Shown: positions 53,077-61,684 of the stretch, in pieces
How the letters are laid out: every line of letters starts with the position of its first letter
Numbering within the stretch: the first letter of the stretch is position 1
Source: Pseudomonas sp. MIACH
GTDB lineage: Bacteria; Pseudomonadota; Gammaproteobacteria; Pseudomonadales; Pseudomonadaceae
Direction of reading: 5' to 3'
Assembly (NCBI RefSeq): GCF_001269925.1
Contig: NZ_LHVO01000069.1
Span: forward strand, 1 to 64,000
Length of the DNA: 64,000 nucleotides
Notes under the pieces: generated by a model
The model's input: the letters and a program-made list of their open reading frames with translations, nothing else
Told to the model about the DNA's origin: nothing
Database searches by the model: none
Translations under genes and position numbers: made by a program

Positions 53077-54234
53077 GTGATTTTGATCTCGTCTCCACAT
53101 CAGCTTTTACATGCCCTTTGTGCGCTTCGCTTCGATAGAGAATCCAGGCGTATTGCAAACGAAAGCCCAGTGACCCTGGTGCTCTGGTCCTATCAGTTGA
53201 TGGACCACTCGCCGAACTCACAAAGTCGGCAATTTTTTGATACCGCACTCAAAAGTTTCCCCTTCGTCACCGCAGTGCTGCCATCACTGAAAGAACGAAA
53301 ATGGCCGTTGTCGCCATACCGAAAACTGTCAAAACGCGTTGAGTGGCTCAGGAAGTATTTGGACATCACTCCCGGAGAGTGTGTCGCGTTCTATTACGCG
53401 CACGATGCCAGTTCGGAACATACTGCGCAGGCGTTCATGCAGGCGCTATCAGCAAAACGGAACATTTGTTATGGCGATTCACCTGGCTTTCTCTATCCGC
53501 CTACAAAGCCCCCTGCCCCGACCTTTGATATCAGTCTTCGCGGGCTGAAGCATTTGTTTTGGTTCAGTCGCGTCAACATTGCCAACGATTGGATTACAGC
53601 AGAGACGGCATTGACCGTCATCGACTTTGACGACTTGGACTGCTCCCTTCCTTACCCCGAACACACCATCATCCCTAGCGAAATTCTCGTCCAGACGCTA
53701 ACCACGTTGAAAAGATTTTTCGCACCCGTGCTCCAGCTTGAACAGGACATTGGCACACGATCAAAAACCGAACCTACCTGGCTACTCATCCTCAGCAACT
53801 TCACAAGCAGCAAACTGACAGATGAGTCTGATGAGCTTGAGCTGTATGTCCAGATCTGCAAGGAACACGTAGCACCGGGCGGCACAATACTGATTAAAAA
53901 ACATGCCGGAACGCCCGCCGCATTCGTGGAACAGTTAGTGCAGCGCCTCGATAGCTATCACGCAAAAAAACTGCCTGAGCGCCTGGATAGCCTGCCTATT
54001 GAATTTCTAGGTCACGTACTCGAATCGTGCGGGATTATTTCCGTTTCATCCGCGTCCGCGCTACTGAGCTTATTACAAGCGCCCCACCTCATTCACGCAC
54101 TGACTGCGCAAAACATCGAAAAGTTCTTCAGGCCGGCTTATAAAGACTACATGACCCTGGCCAACGAAAAAATACTAAAAAAAACCAGGCATACCCTACC
54201 AACACTTCGCTCAACACCTTTAAGAACTGAATAA
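53077..54234 (+). CDS. Polysialyltransferase-like protein
   Basis: The product is 385 residues from the GTG at 53077, which has GGGGAGAGA close before it. An upstream GTG at 53026 gives 402 residues, but that segment overlaps a hairpin-like sequence. It resembles alpha-2,8-polysialyltransferase-type proteins: ISSPHQLLHALCALRF at the start, IKKHAGTP near 285 and EFLGHVLESCGIISVSSASALLSLL near 325, the two C-terminal motifs used to bind CMP sugar. It should transfer a CMP-activated nonulosonic acid. It sits directly after wzt, in the same operon. Confidence 0.65.
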   Translation: MILISSPHQLLHALCALRFDRESRRIANESPVTLVLWSYQLMDHSPNSQSRQFFDTALKSFPFVTAVLPSLKERKWPLSPYRKLSKRVEWLRKYLDITPGECVAFYYAHDASSEHTAQAFMQALSAKRNICYGDSPGFLYPPTKPPAPTFDISLRGLKHLFWFSRVNIANDWITAETALTVIDFDDLDCSLPYPEHTIIPSEILVQTLTTLKRFFAPVLQLEQDIGTRSKTEPTWLLILSNFTSSKLTDESDELELYVQICKEHVAPGGTILIKKHAGTPAAFVEQLVQRLDSYHAKKLPERLDSLPIEFLGHVLESCGIISVSSASALLSLLQAPHLIHALTAQNIEKFFRPAYKDYMTLANEKILKKTRHTLPTLRSTPLRTE

Positions 54235-55937
54235 TGCTCCGTCTCAATATAAAAACCGTTGCGCCCCTATGTATAGCCACATTGATAGTCCTCGGTATTT
54301 CAACGTTAGTCTATTCCCTGCACAAGGAGACTTCCAACGACGACACCGTTATTGACAGCCTCCCCTACACCATCACCCAGCCAGGGAACTATAGGCTTGA
54401 GCGATCGCTGCACAGCGACCGCAACGGCATTGAAATCCTTGCCAGCAATGTCACCATCGACCTCGATGAAAATACACTCAGTGGACCTACTGACGGTGAT
54501 AACACCGGATTCGGCATCTTTTCTTTTGGCCAAAGTAACATCACCATAAAAAACGGACTTATCCGTGGTTTCCAATACGGGATTTATCTTTCTGGGTTCT
54601 CCGATCTCGCGACTCACTCGTCAATGCTAGAAGGGAGCAACCATTTAGTCGACGGTATGAATATACGTTTCAGCACCTTCAGGGGCATTCGGGTCGAGGG
54701 TGAGAACTCGATTGTTTCTAACAATATGATCTCCGACATCGGGGGCGACACGACCACTGAGAACGCTTATGCCATGGGGATCGAAACTTATGGCAAGGAA
54801 ATCCTCATCCAAAACAACAGCCTCATGGAAATAAGAGGCCAAGGGATTCAGGATATTGGTGAGGGTGTGGGAATTTCACTCTCGCGATATGGCGAAGGCA
54901 GTGTCGTAGACAATAATCGCGTGGCCAATCGAGAGCTCGAAATAAGCAGCAGTTCTCCGGCCTGGCAAACCAGATCAAGATCGACCTACGGTATATGGGT
55001 AGGTGGCGACGGCATTAAGGATGTTGTCATCAGCAACAACCGGGTCAACAACTTCAAGCAGGGAATAACGTTCAAACGGTCTGAGTCGGGCTCCATCGTA
55101 GGCAACCGCGTCACCAACGCGTTTATCCCTTATTACCTCCCCGAAAACGAAGACAGAACAAGAGTGGCAGACCTTGGGCAGAATACTTCGGATGAACAGA
55201 ATCTTGATCTGAAGCCTGGGCGGGCCACGCCTGGCCAGATTGAAACCGTGGAACCCCCTTACCTCACCTACCTTTCACCGCTGCATCGGCGCTCTAACCC
55301 GGCCTTCCTGCCTCGGCCAAACCCGACCAATGGCGACGACATCATCATTGGAATCGGCGAACGAAACATGGTCGATTACTGGGTCCCAATCGACCCAAGC
55401 AAGCCCGACAGCCCTGTATTCATTGATTTGGCGGCAGGACGAGCGACCGGCGGCGGTGGAAACGATCGCCTGATCAACATTCGCGGCGCCCAGGGTTCGC
55501 CCTACGACGACATAATTCTCGGCGATGACAACAACAACTTGTTGGCTGGCGGAAGTGGCAACGACCGTATTGAAGGCCGGGAAGGAAATGACTATCTCTA
55601 TGGCGATGATGGAGACGACGAGCTGTTTGGCGGCCCAGGTGATGATGTGCTGGATGGCGGTGACGGCAACGACATTCTGTGGGGCGGTTCGGGCGCCGAC
55701 ACGTTCATTTTCTGGAAAGGTAGCGGTGGCGGAAAAACCATTATTGGAGACTTTTCAGGCAGCGACGGCGAGCAAGACCGAATTGACCTTGCGGGTGTTG
55801 TATCTACCTTTGAAGAAGTAATGGATGTATCGGAAGAGGTGGGCGACGACTTGCTTATCACCCTTAACGAAGATGATTCAATCTTGCTGCTCAATGTAAA
55901 GAAAGACCAGCTCACCCCTGCTGACTTCATCTTCTGA
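54234..55937 (+). CDS. Parallel beta-helix protein with RTX calcium-binding repeats
   Basis: The product is 567 residues; its ATG shares one base with the preceding stop (TAATG). An N-terminal hydrophobic segment (about residues 10-28) is a signal anchor. Residues 60-300 show right-handed beta-helix repeats rich in Asn (IDLDENTLSG, ITIKNGLIRGFQYGIYLSG, DVVISNNRVNNF). Residues about 405-500 hold about seven GGxGxDxLx nonapeptides ending in ADTFIF, as in alginate epimerases and RTX lyases. It may be an enzyme acting on the exported glycan. A hydrophobic N-terminus together with RTX repeats is unusual. Confidence 0.8.
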   Translation: MLRLNIKTVAPLCIATLIVLGISTLVYSLHKETSNDDTVIDSLPYTITQPGNYRLERSLHSDRNGIEILASNVTIDLDENTLSGPTDGDNTGFGIFSFGQSNITIKNGLIRGFQYGIYLSGFSDLATHSSMLEGSNHLVDGMNIRFSTFRGIRVEGENSIVSNNMISDIGGDTTTENAYAMGIETYGKEILIQNNSLMEIRGQGIQDIGEGVGISLSRYGEGSVVDNNRVANRELEISSSSPAWQTRSRSTYGIWVGGDGIKDVVISNNRVNNFKQGITFKRSESGSIVGNRVTNAFIPYYLPENEDRTRVADLGQNTSDEQNLDLKPGRATPGQIETVEPPYLTYLSPLHRRSNPAFLPRPNPTNGDDIIIGIGERNMVDYWVPIDPSKPDSPVFIDLAAGRATGGGGNDRLINIRGAQGSPYDDIILGDDNNNLLAGGSGNDRIEGREGNDYLYGDDGDDELFGGPGDDVLDGGDGNDILWGGSGADTFIFWKGSGGGKTIIGDFSGSDGEQDRIDLAGVVSTFEEVMDVSEEVGDDLLITLNEDDSILLLNVKKDQLTPADFIF

Positions 55938-55990
55938 CATTGATACCTAGCACTATCAGGCGCTTGCCAACAGGCTCGCGCCGCCTTTTG

Positions 55991-56983
55991 CTATACGCGA
56001 CGCGTTACTATCGCGAGCGCCAGCCCAAGATTCCCTATTAGCGTCTGACGGTATACGCCTGAACGTATAACCCCCCAGATCCGCGCAACGAATCGATTCT
56101 TTCTCGCCGCGGAAAAACGCTCAAGAATCTGTTTGTTTTCCGCAGTAAATTGGTGACTGATCGCCTGCAACGAAACAATATTATTATCAATCCAGCGCTG
56201 ATAACGGCCGCGCCATAGTTCCCGTGCGCGCTTACTGTTGTTGCGAAAGCCACGATTGGTACCAATGCAATTCAAACTGTGCTGACGGTAACGAACCGTC
56301 GGCGTTGCATCATAATAAATTCGGCCATTGCAACCGCTGACGATCATATAGGCCCACCAGTCGTGAGAGGCCACAGGAACACTGTCACCGGCCTCACGAA
56401 TCAGATCCATCAGTGCCTGATTGAAAACCATGGTATTGCCACCGGCAATATTTTGAACGAGCGCGTTCTGAAATTTTGCTGGCTTTGAAAAGAACGAAGA
56501 AAAACCGATACTCTGGCCGAGTTCATCAATCAGCTCCGTGCGCGAACAATAGAGCGCGGGCACAGAAGCATCTCCACTGGCCAGCCAATCCACAGCGATC
56601 CGGAGTTTGTCTTCATGCCAAATATCGTCTTGATCACACCAGGCGTAATAGTCGGCATTCACATCAGGTCGACAGCTAACCGTTAAAAAGTTGCGGACAA
56701 ACCCCTCGACCGGACCGCCAGCCAGCTCGATACGCTCATGCCCCAGGCGCTCAACATGGGCAGTAACAATGGCTCGCGTAGAGTCGCTGGACCCATCGTC
56801 AGAAACATAGATTTTAAAGTCCTGATGGGTCTGACAAGCAATTGAACTTATTTGCTCTTCCAGAAAGCGCTCACCATTTCGAGTGCACAACAATACGGCG
56901 ACAGAAGCATTAGCAGTCAAGCCCTCGCCATCCTTTGGCACGTGATTGAAATCTAAACTCGTTGAAATCCCGTTTACAGTCAC
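55991..56983 (-). CDS. Family 2 glycosyltransferase
   Basis: The product is 330 residues, likely starting with GTG at 56983. It has the GT-A donor site ASVAVLLCTRNGERFLEEQI, the DDGSSDSTRAIV region and DQDDIWHEDKLRIA with the metal-binding Asp pair, then an HDWWAYM stretch typical of rhamnosyl- or galactosyl-type GT2 enzymes. No membrane helix is seen except a weak C-terminal one. It is convergent with the RTX gene and lies at the right end of the glycan locus. Confidence 0.85.
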   Translation of the reverse strand: MTVNGISTSLDFNHVPKDGEGLTANASVAVLLCTRNGERFLEEQISSIACQTHQDFKIYVSDDGSSDSTRAIVTAHVERLGHERIELAGGPVEGFVRNFLTVSCRPDVNADYYAWCDQDDIWHEDKLRIAVDWLASGDASVPALYCSRTELIDELGQSIGFSSFFSKPAKFQNALVQNIAGGNTMVFNQALMDLIREAGDSVPVASHDWWAYMIVSGCNGRIYYDATPTVRYRQHSLNCIGTNRGFRNNSKRARELWRGRYQRWIDNNIVSLQAISHQFTAENKQILERFSAARKNRFVARIWGVIRSGVYRQTLIGNLGLALAIVTRRV

Positions 56984-57481
56984 GTTTCATCAATCCCCAA
57001 AATCTAAGTATCAGTGCCGATAGCAATAAAAATTGGCGCTTCACAAAACGAAAATACCTTCGAGCTTTTTTTGCGTGAAAGTCAGATTCGCTATGTACAC
57101 AAACGCCATTATCGCCCATCAGAAAAATCTGATCTCGAAGGGGCATTTTCCACTCCAGCTGAAAGATTGTCTATCTTACGGTGAGTGAAAAACGCTTTTT
57201 ACTACATTGCAAATTGCCACTAGTCGGCAATCATCCCTCATGATGTACGAAATGTCTTACAACCCCCGCAACGAACCTTGTCAGGCAAAACGGCAATAAC
57301 CCTCAAAACGTCCTGAATTGAATGCCCTCAATATTTTCGTGACGCCCCGTAAAAAAGGAGCGCCGTCCAGCATTCATTGATATTCATCTCAAAAATACAA
57401 TTTTCGAAATGTAAAAAGCGCTCTAATAAAAGCGCTCTAATAGACGCCTATTGATTGGCTTTAAAGATTCTGGAGTTCGCA
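56984..57481. other. A+T-rich intergenic region before the Kef-type antiporter
   Basis: About 500 bases separate the GT2 gene from the Kef gene. A short minus-strand frame (56910-57146) overlaps the GT2 start and looks like noise. A perfect tandem 14-base repeat with an AGCGCT core lies at 57414-57441, about 40 bases before the antiporter start. I see nothing else that can be named; promoters for both neighbours should be here. Confidence 0.6.
57414..57441. repeat. Two tandem 14-bp units upstream of the Kef-type gene
   Basis: AAAAGCGCTCTAAT is repeated twice without a gap. Each unit contains the palindrome AGCGCT. The position directly upstream of the gene at 57482 suggests a regulator site, but no binder is known. 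Confidence 0.5.
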
Positions 57482-59290
57482 ATGCCCCATGAAGGCAACC
57501 TGCTACAAGCAGCCGTGGTGTTCCTGCTCGCGGCCGTGCTGACCGTGCCCCTGGCCAAGCGCCTGCAATTGGGCGCGGTGTTGGGCTATCTGTTTGCCGG
57601 TGTGATCATCGGCCCGTCGGTGCTGGGCCTGATCGGCAACCCGCAAAGCGTCGCGCAGTTCTCCGAACTGGGCGTGGTGTTGCTGCTGTTTATCATCGGC
57701 CTGGAACTGTCGCCCAAGCGTTTATGGGTGATGCGCAAGGCGGTATTTGGCGTCGGCCTGGCCCAGGTGCTGCTCACCGGCCTGGTCATGGGCGTGGTGG
57801 CGTTGTGGCTGTTTGGCCAATCGTGGAACAGCGCGATTGTGCTGGGCCTGGGCCTGGCGCTGTCGTCCACCGCATTCGGCCTGCAAAGCCTGGCCGAGCG
57901 CAAAGAGCTGAATCAGCCCCACGGCCGCTTGGCGTTTGCCATCCTGCTATTCCAGGACATCGCCGCGATCCCGCTGATTGCCATGGTGCCACTGCTGGCC
58001 GGTAGCGATCATCCGACCACCGAAGCCCAAGGCCTGAAACACGTCCTGCAGATCCTCGGCAGTATTGCCGTGGTGATCATCGGCGGGCGCTACCTGCTGC
58101 GGCCGGTGTTTCGCATCGTCGCCAAGACCGGCCTGCGCGAAGTGTCCACCGCCACCGCCTTGCTGGTGGTCATCGGCACCGCCTGGTTGATGGAACTGGT
58201 GGGCGTGTCCATGGCCCTTGGCGCGTTCCTCGCCGGCCTGCTGCTGGCAGACTCGGAATACCGCCACGAACTGGAATCCCAGATCGAGCCGTTCAAGGGC
58301 CTGCTGCTCGGGCTGTTTTTTATCAGCGTGGGCATGGGCGCCAACCTCAGCCTGCTGATCAGTTCGCCGCTGGTGGTGATCGGCCTGACCCTGCTGTTGA
58401 TTGGTTTGAAGCTGCCGCTGCTGTACGCCGTGGGCCGCATGGTGGGTGATCTCAACCGTGAAAGCGCTCTGCGCCTGGGCGTGGTGCTGGCCGCGGGCGG
58501 TGAGTTCGCCTTTGTGGTGTTCAAGATCGGCCGCGACCAGGGCCTGTTCGAGCCACACCTCTATGACGTGCTGGTGCTGACCATCACCCTGTCCATGGCC
58601 GTCACACCGTTGTTGCTGCTGGTGTGCCCGAAGCTGTTCAAGCCCAAGGTCAAACCGGTGGAAGTACCCGAGGAATACCGCGCCATCGAAAGCGATGCGC
58701 CGCGCGTGGTGATCGCCGGCATGGGCCGGATGGGCCAGATCGTCGCGCGGATCCTGCGCGCGCAGAACATCTCCTTCATCGCCCTCGACACCTCGGTGGA
58801 AACCATCGAACTGACCCGCAGTTTCGGCGGTATGCCAGTGTTCTACGGTGACCCACAACGTCCTGAGATCCTGCACGCAGCCAAGGTCGACCAGGCGGAG
58901 TTCTTCGTGATCGCCATGGACGACCCGGAGATCAATATCAAGACCGCCGAACGGGTGCGTAACCTCTACCCGCACATGAAGATCATCGCCCGTGCGCGTA
59001 ACCGCCAGCACGTGCACCGCCTGGTGGACCTGGATGCTTCGCCGGTTCGCGAGACCTTCTACTCCAGCCTGGAAATGAGCCGCCGTACCCTGGTGGGCCT
59101 TGGGTTGAGCCAGGCCCAGGCCGATGCCCGCATCACCCGCTTCAAGAACCACGACCTGCAATTGCTCGCCGCCCAGCACGCGGTGTACGACGATGCGGCC
59201 AAGGTGATGCAGACCGCTCAGGAAGCGCGGACAGAGCTGGCGCGACTGTTTGAGATGGATCGGCTTGAGGAGGAGTCCGACAAGGTGTGA
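57482..59290 (+). CDS. Kef-type (CPA2) K+/H+ antiporter with RCK domain
   Basis: The product is 602 residues from the ATG at 57482, with GGAG seven bases before. Residues 1-385 carry about twelve membrane helices of the CPA2 family (LGYLFAGVIIGPSVLGLIG, LGLALSSTAFGLQSL, GVSMALGAFLAGLLLADSEYRHEL). Residues 410-530 are a TrkA-N/RCK nucleotide-binding domain (VVIAGMGRMGQIVARIL). KefB/KefC proteins of E. coli share this layout. A glutathione-gated K+ efflux role is inferred. Confidence 0.9.
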   Translation: MPHEGNLLQAAVVFLLAAVLTVPLAKRLQLGAVLGYLFAGVIIGPSVLGLIGNPQSVAQFSELGVVLLLFIIGLELSPKRLWVMRKAVFGVGLAQVLLTGLVMGVVALWLFGQSWNSAIVLGLGLALSSTAFGLQSLAERKELNQPHGRLAFAILLFQDIAAIPLIAMVPLLAGSDHPTTEAQGLKHVLQILGSIAVVIIGGRYLLRPVFRIVAKTGLREVSTATALLVVIGTAWLMELVGVSMALGAFLAGLLLADSEYRHELESQIEPFKGLLLGLFFISVGMGANLSLLISSPLVVIGLTLLLIGLKLPLLYAVGRMVGDLNRESALRLGVVLAAGGEFAFVVFKIGRDQGLFEPHLYDVLVLTITLSMAVTPLLLLVCPKLFKPKVKPVEVPEEYRAIESDAPRVVIAGMGRMGQIVARILRAQNISFIALDTSVETIELTRSFGGMPVFYGDPQRPEILHAAKVDQAEFFVIAMDDPEINIKTAERVRNLYPHMKIIARARNRQHVHRLVDLDASPVRETFYSSLEMSRRTLVGLGLSQAQADARITRFKNHDLQLLAAQHAVYDDAAKVMQTAQEARTELARLFEMDRLEEESDKV

Positions 59291-59294
59291 GGCT

Positions 59295-59352
59295 AAGGAT
59301 GAACGATATTGCGATTTTTCTGACAGAATACGCCGCAATTTCGTTCATCCTT
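59295..59352. promoter_or_regulatory. Long inverted repeat before the 59363 gene
   Basis: Arms of 19 bases (AAGGATGAACGATATTGCG and the complement of its near copy) match at 18 positions and flank a 20-base spacer. The right arm ends just before the TTGGAG ribosome site of the gene at 59363. It could be an operator or an RNA hairpin controlling that gene. Confidence 0.5.
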
Positions 59353-59362
59353 GGAGCGCTTC

Positions 59363-59917
59363 ATGGTCAATTTCACCAAGACCGCAGTCCTGTTGGCCCT
59401 AGCGCTTACCGCCGGCAGCGTATTCGCCGCCGCCAAGCCGGCCATGCAAACCATCTCCACCTTGGGCGGTAAATTCAGCTTCAACCTACCCAAGGCCTAC
59501 GCCGCCGACACCCTCCCGGCCGGCAAGGCCGAGGATGGCACCGCTGATACCCAAGGCACGATGTACGCCAACCAGACCACGAAAAGTGTGGTGATCGTCG
59601 CCGAAACCGTGCGTAAAGACGGTGTAACCATCAAGGACAACGACCCGCAATTCCTCGACGGCGCCGTGGCTGGTTTCGTCAAGGACCAGAGCTCCGCACT
59701 GCCCGATTTCAAAAAGCTGAGCGAAAAGAAACTGACCTTCAAGGGCCTCGGCCTGCGTCAGGTGGACAGCACCGCCACCCAGGGCGGTGGCAAGACCTTG
59801 AACTCCACGTTCCTCGGCGGCTCCGGCAACCACTTGCTGGTAATCCAGGCGATCTCGCGGGCCGATGATGCGAAAGGGCATGCAGAGCTGGTGAAGCAGA
59901 TTACCGGCGGCAAATAA
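59363..59917 (+). CDS. Periplasmic hypothetical protein
   Basis: The product is 184 residues from the ATG at 59363. A signal peptide is cleaved after SVFA. The mature domain is small and alpha/beta (FSFNLPKAYAADTLPAGKAEDG, VVIVAETVRKDGVTIKDND, LNSTFLGGSGNHLLVIQ). I do not recognise the family, though similar small exported proteins are common in Pseudomonas. It is directly downstream of the antiporter after a 19-base inverted repeat. Confidence 0.75.
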   Translation: MVNFTKTAVLLALALTAGSVFAAAKPAMQTISTLGGKFSFNLPKAYAADTLPAGKAEDGTADTQGTMYANQTTKSVVIVAETVRKDGVTIKDNDPQFLDGAVAGFVKDQSSALPDFKKLSEKKLTFKGLGLRQVDSTATQGGGKTLNSTFLGGSGNHLLVIQAISRADDAKGHAELVKQITGGK

Positions 59918-59944
59918 CAAAGAGTCCTGACAACCCCCATCAAA

Positions 59945-60137
59945 TGTGGGAGGGGACTTGCCCTAATGCCAGTCAGTTAAGCGTACATCGCCTCCTGTAG
60001 GAGCGAGCTTGCTCGCGAAAAACGTCAACGATAACGCGTGCTTCCTGAATGAACGCGGCGCCTGTGAGTTTTTCGCGAGCAAGCTCGCTCCTACAAAAAG
60101 CCTTAACTGACTGGCATTAGCGCAAGCCCCCTCCCAC
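59945..60137. repeat. REP-like repeat interrupted by another REPIN
   Basis: The outer arms (TGTGGGAGGGGACTTGCCCT… at left; its near complement ending GCCCCCTCCCAC at right) pair over about 38 bases, including AATGCCAGTCAGTTAAG. A second palindromic element sits inside them. It separates the 59363 gene from the convergent esterase gene. Confidence 0.8.
59996..60095. repeat. Inner REPIN nested in the outer repeat
   Basis: TGTAGGAGCGAGCTTGCTCG and its complement form arms of about 28 bases around about 43 bases. The TAGGAGCGAGCTTGCTCGCG core is a different REP type from the outer one and is common in P. fluorescens-group genomes. Confidence 0.85.
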
Positions 60138-60152
60138 CTTCATTCAGCGCGC

Positions 60153-60872
60153 TCACTTCAAATTCGTTTCCAGCCACGCTTTCAAGTCCTGCACTTCCGC
60201 CTCACTGACGGTGTGGTTCATCCCCGGATAGCCATGAAACTCCGGCTTCAATCCAAGTCCCACCAACACCTCATTCGCCCGCGTCGCCGACGCATACGGC
60301 AGTGCCTGGTCCAGGGTCCCGTGGCCGATAAAGATCGCCAGTTTGTTCAAGCGTTCATCCGGCTTGAGCTCAGCCTTGAGCACCGGCAGCACGCTGCCAC
60401 TCAACGCTGCAATCCCGCGCACCAACTGCGGGTCACGTAAAGCCACTTCATACGACATGATCGCGCCCTGGCTGAACCCCACCAGAAACACCCGGTCAGG
60501 CTGGGTGTGATACTTGGCGGTGGCTTTGCCGACAAAGTCCTTGATCAGCTTGGCGCTGCTCTGCAAATCGGCGGTTACACCATCGTAATCGCCGTCACCC
60601 GGGGTCTTGGTAAACCAGCGAAAGCCACTCGGCTGCACCGGTGTCGGCGCGCGGGCCGACAAGTAGGTCCACGTGGACGGCAGCGCGTCCTTGATGCCGA
60701 ACAGGTCTTCCTCATTACTGCCAAACCCGTGCAGGAAAATCACCAGCGGCTCGTTGCGCGCGTCGCTCTGGGTCTGCTCCAGGTAGGCCAGCGGCAAGTC
60801 CGTGTGCAAGGTGGCATCGGCCTGGGCGGTGCCGGCCGCCAGGGTCAGCGCTAGGGCAAACAGTTTGAGCAT
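60153..60872 (-). CDS. Exported carboxylesterase/phospholipase-type hydrolase
   Basis: The product is 239 residues with a signal peptide (cleaved after GTAQA). The alpha/beta-hydrolase fold shows FLHGFGSNEEDLF, the nucleophile elbow GFSQGAIMS near 140, then the Asp in GTLDQALP and His in GMNHTVSEAE. It resembles the abhydrolase_2 carboxylesterases (EstB-like), but in secreted form. Substrate unknown. It lies just downstream of cobF on the same strand. Confidence 0.85.
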   Translation of the reverse strand: MLKLFALALTLAAGTAQADATLHTDLPLAYLEQTQSDARNEPLVIFLHGFGSNEEDLFGIKDALPSTWTYLSARAPTPVQPSGFRWFTKTPGDGDYDGVTADLQSSAKLIKDFVGKATAKYHTQPDRVFLVGFSQGAIMSYEVALRDPQLVRGIAALSGSVLPVLKAELKPDERLNKLAIFIGHGTLDQALPYASATRANEVLVGLGLKPEFHGYPGMNHTVSEAEVQDLKAWLETNLK

Positions 60873-60883
60873 GGGAAGTGACC

Positions 60884-61639
60884 TCAGGGTTTGCGCAATA
60901 AATAGGTATCCATGATCCAGCCATTTTCCAGGCGCGCGGCCTTGCGCACCCGTTCGATCTGTTCAGCCACCTCAGCGACCTTGCCGCTGATCAGGATTTC
61001 ATCCGGCGTGCCCAAGTAGGCCCCCCAGTAAATATCCAGGTCCTGATCAGCCACGGTGCGGTAGGAATCTTCAGCGTCCAGCATCACCACCAGGGTATCG
61101 GCATCACTCGCCTGCCCCGCCGCCAGGCGACGCCCGGTGGTGATCTCGATGGACTTGCCGATGCGGTTCAATGCCACCTTATGCTGGGCCGCCAGGGCTT
61201 GCACGCTGGTGATGCCGGGAATCACTTCAAACTCAAAAGTGCAGCGGCCACTGGCGAGGATCGCCTGCAGGATGCGGATGGTGCTGTCGTACAGCGCAGG
61301 GTCACCCCAGGCCAGGAAAGCGCCCACTTCACCGTCGGCCATTTCCTCGTTGATCATGCGCTCGAAGGTGGCCTGCTTGTCGCGGTTGAGGTCCCGCACG
61401 GCGGTGGTGTAGTCGACATCGCCGCGCACCCGCTCGGGGCAATCGGCCTCGACAAAGCGGTAGCCCGGCTCGGTGATATAGGTCTCGCAGATCTCACGCC
61501 GCAGGTCGATCAGCTTGTCCTTGCTCTGGCCCTTGTCCATCAGGAAAAACACGTCGGTGCGGTTCAGCGCCTTCACGGCCTGCATCGTGATGTAGTCAGG
61601 GTTGCCGGCGCCAATGCCGATGATCAGGATGCGTTTCAT
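60884..61639 (-). CDS. cobF: Precorrin-6A synthase (CobF)
   Basis: The product is 251 residues of the tetrapyrrole methylase fold: LIIGIGAGNPDYITMQAVKAL at the start, WGDPALYDSTIRIL near 110 and VIPGITSVQALAAQHKVALN near 140. CobF methylates precorrin-5 at C1 with loss of the acetyl group in aerobic cobalamin synthesis. Other cob genes are not in this window, so it stands alone here. The histidine-phosphatase gene is 45 bases upstream on the same strand. Confidence 0.92.
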   Translation of the reverse strand: MKRILIIGIGAGNPDYITMQAVKALNRTDVFFLMDKGQSKDKLIDLRREICETYITEPGYRFVEADCPERVRGDVDYTTAVRDLNRDKQATFERMINEEMADGEVGAFLAWGDPALYDSTIRILQAILASGRCTFEFEVIPGITSVQALAAQHKVALNRIGKSIEITTGRRLAAGQASDADTLVVMLDAEDSYRTVADQDLDIYWGAYLGTPDEILISGKVAEVAEQIERVRKAARLENGWIMDTYLLRKP

Positions 61640-61684
61640 GGGTTGCTCTCAGTGCGGGGCGTGGATTTTGCCATGTTCACGCAC

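Noticed and set aside
56910-57146. Minus-strand open frame of 78 codons
   Set aside because: It overlaps the start of the GT2 gene in another frame and its composition is not protein-like.
57947-59338. Minus-strand open frame of 463 codons
   Set aside because: It is antisense to the Kef-type antiporter with no domain of its own.
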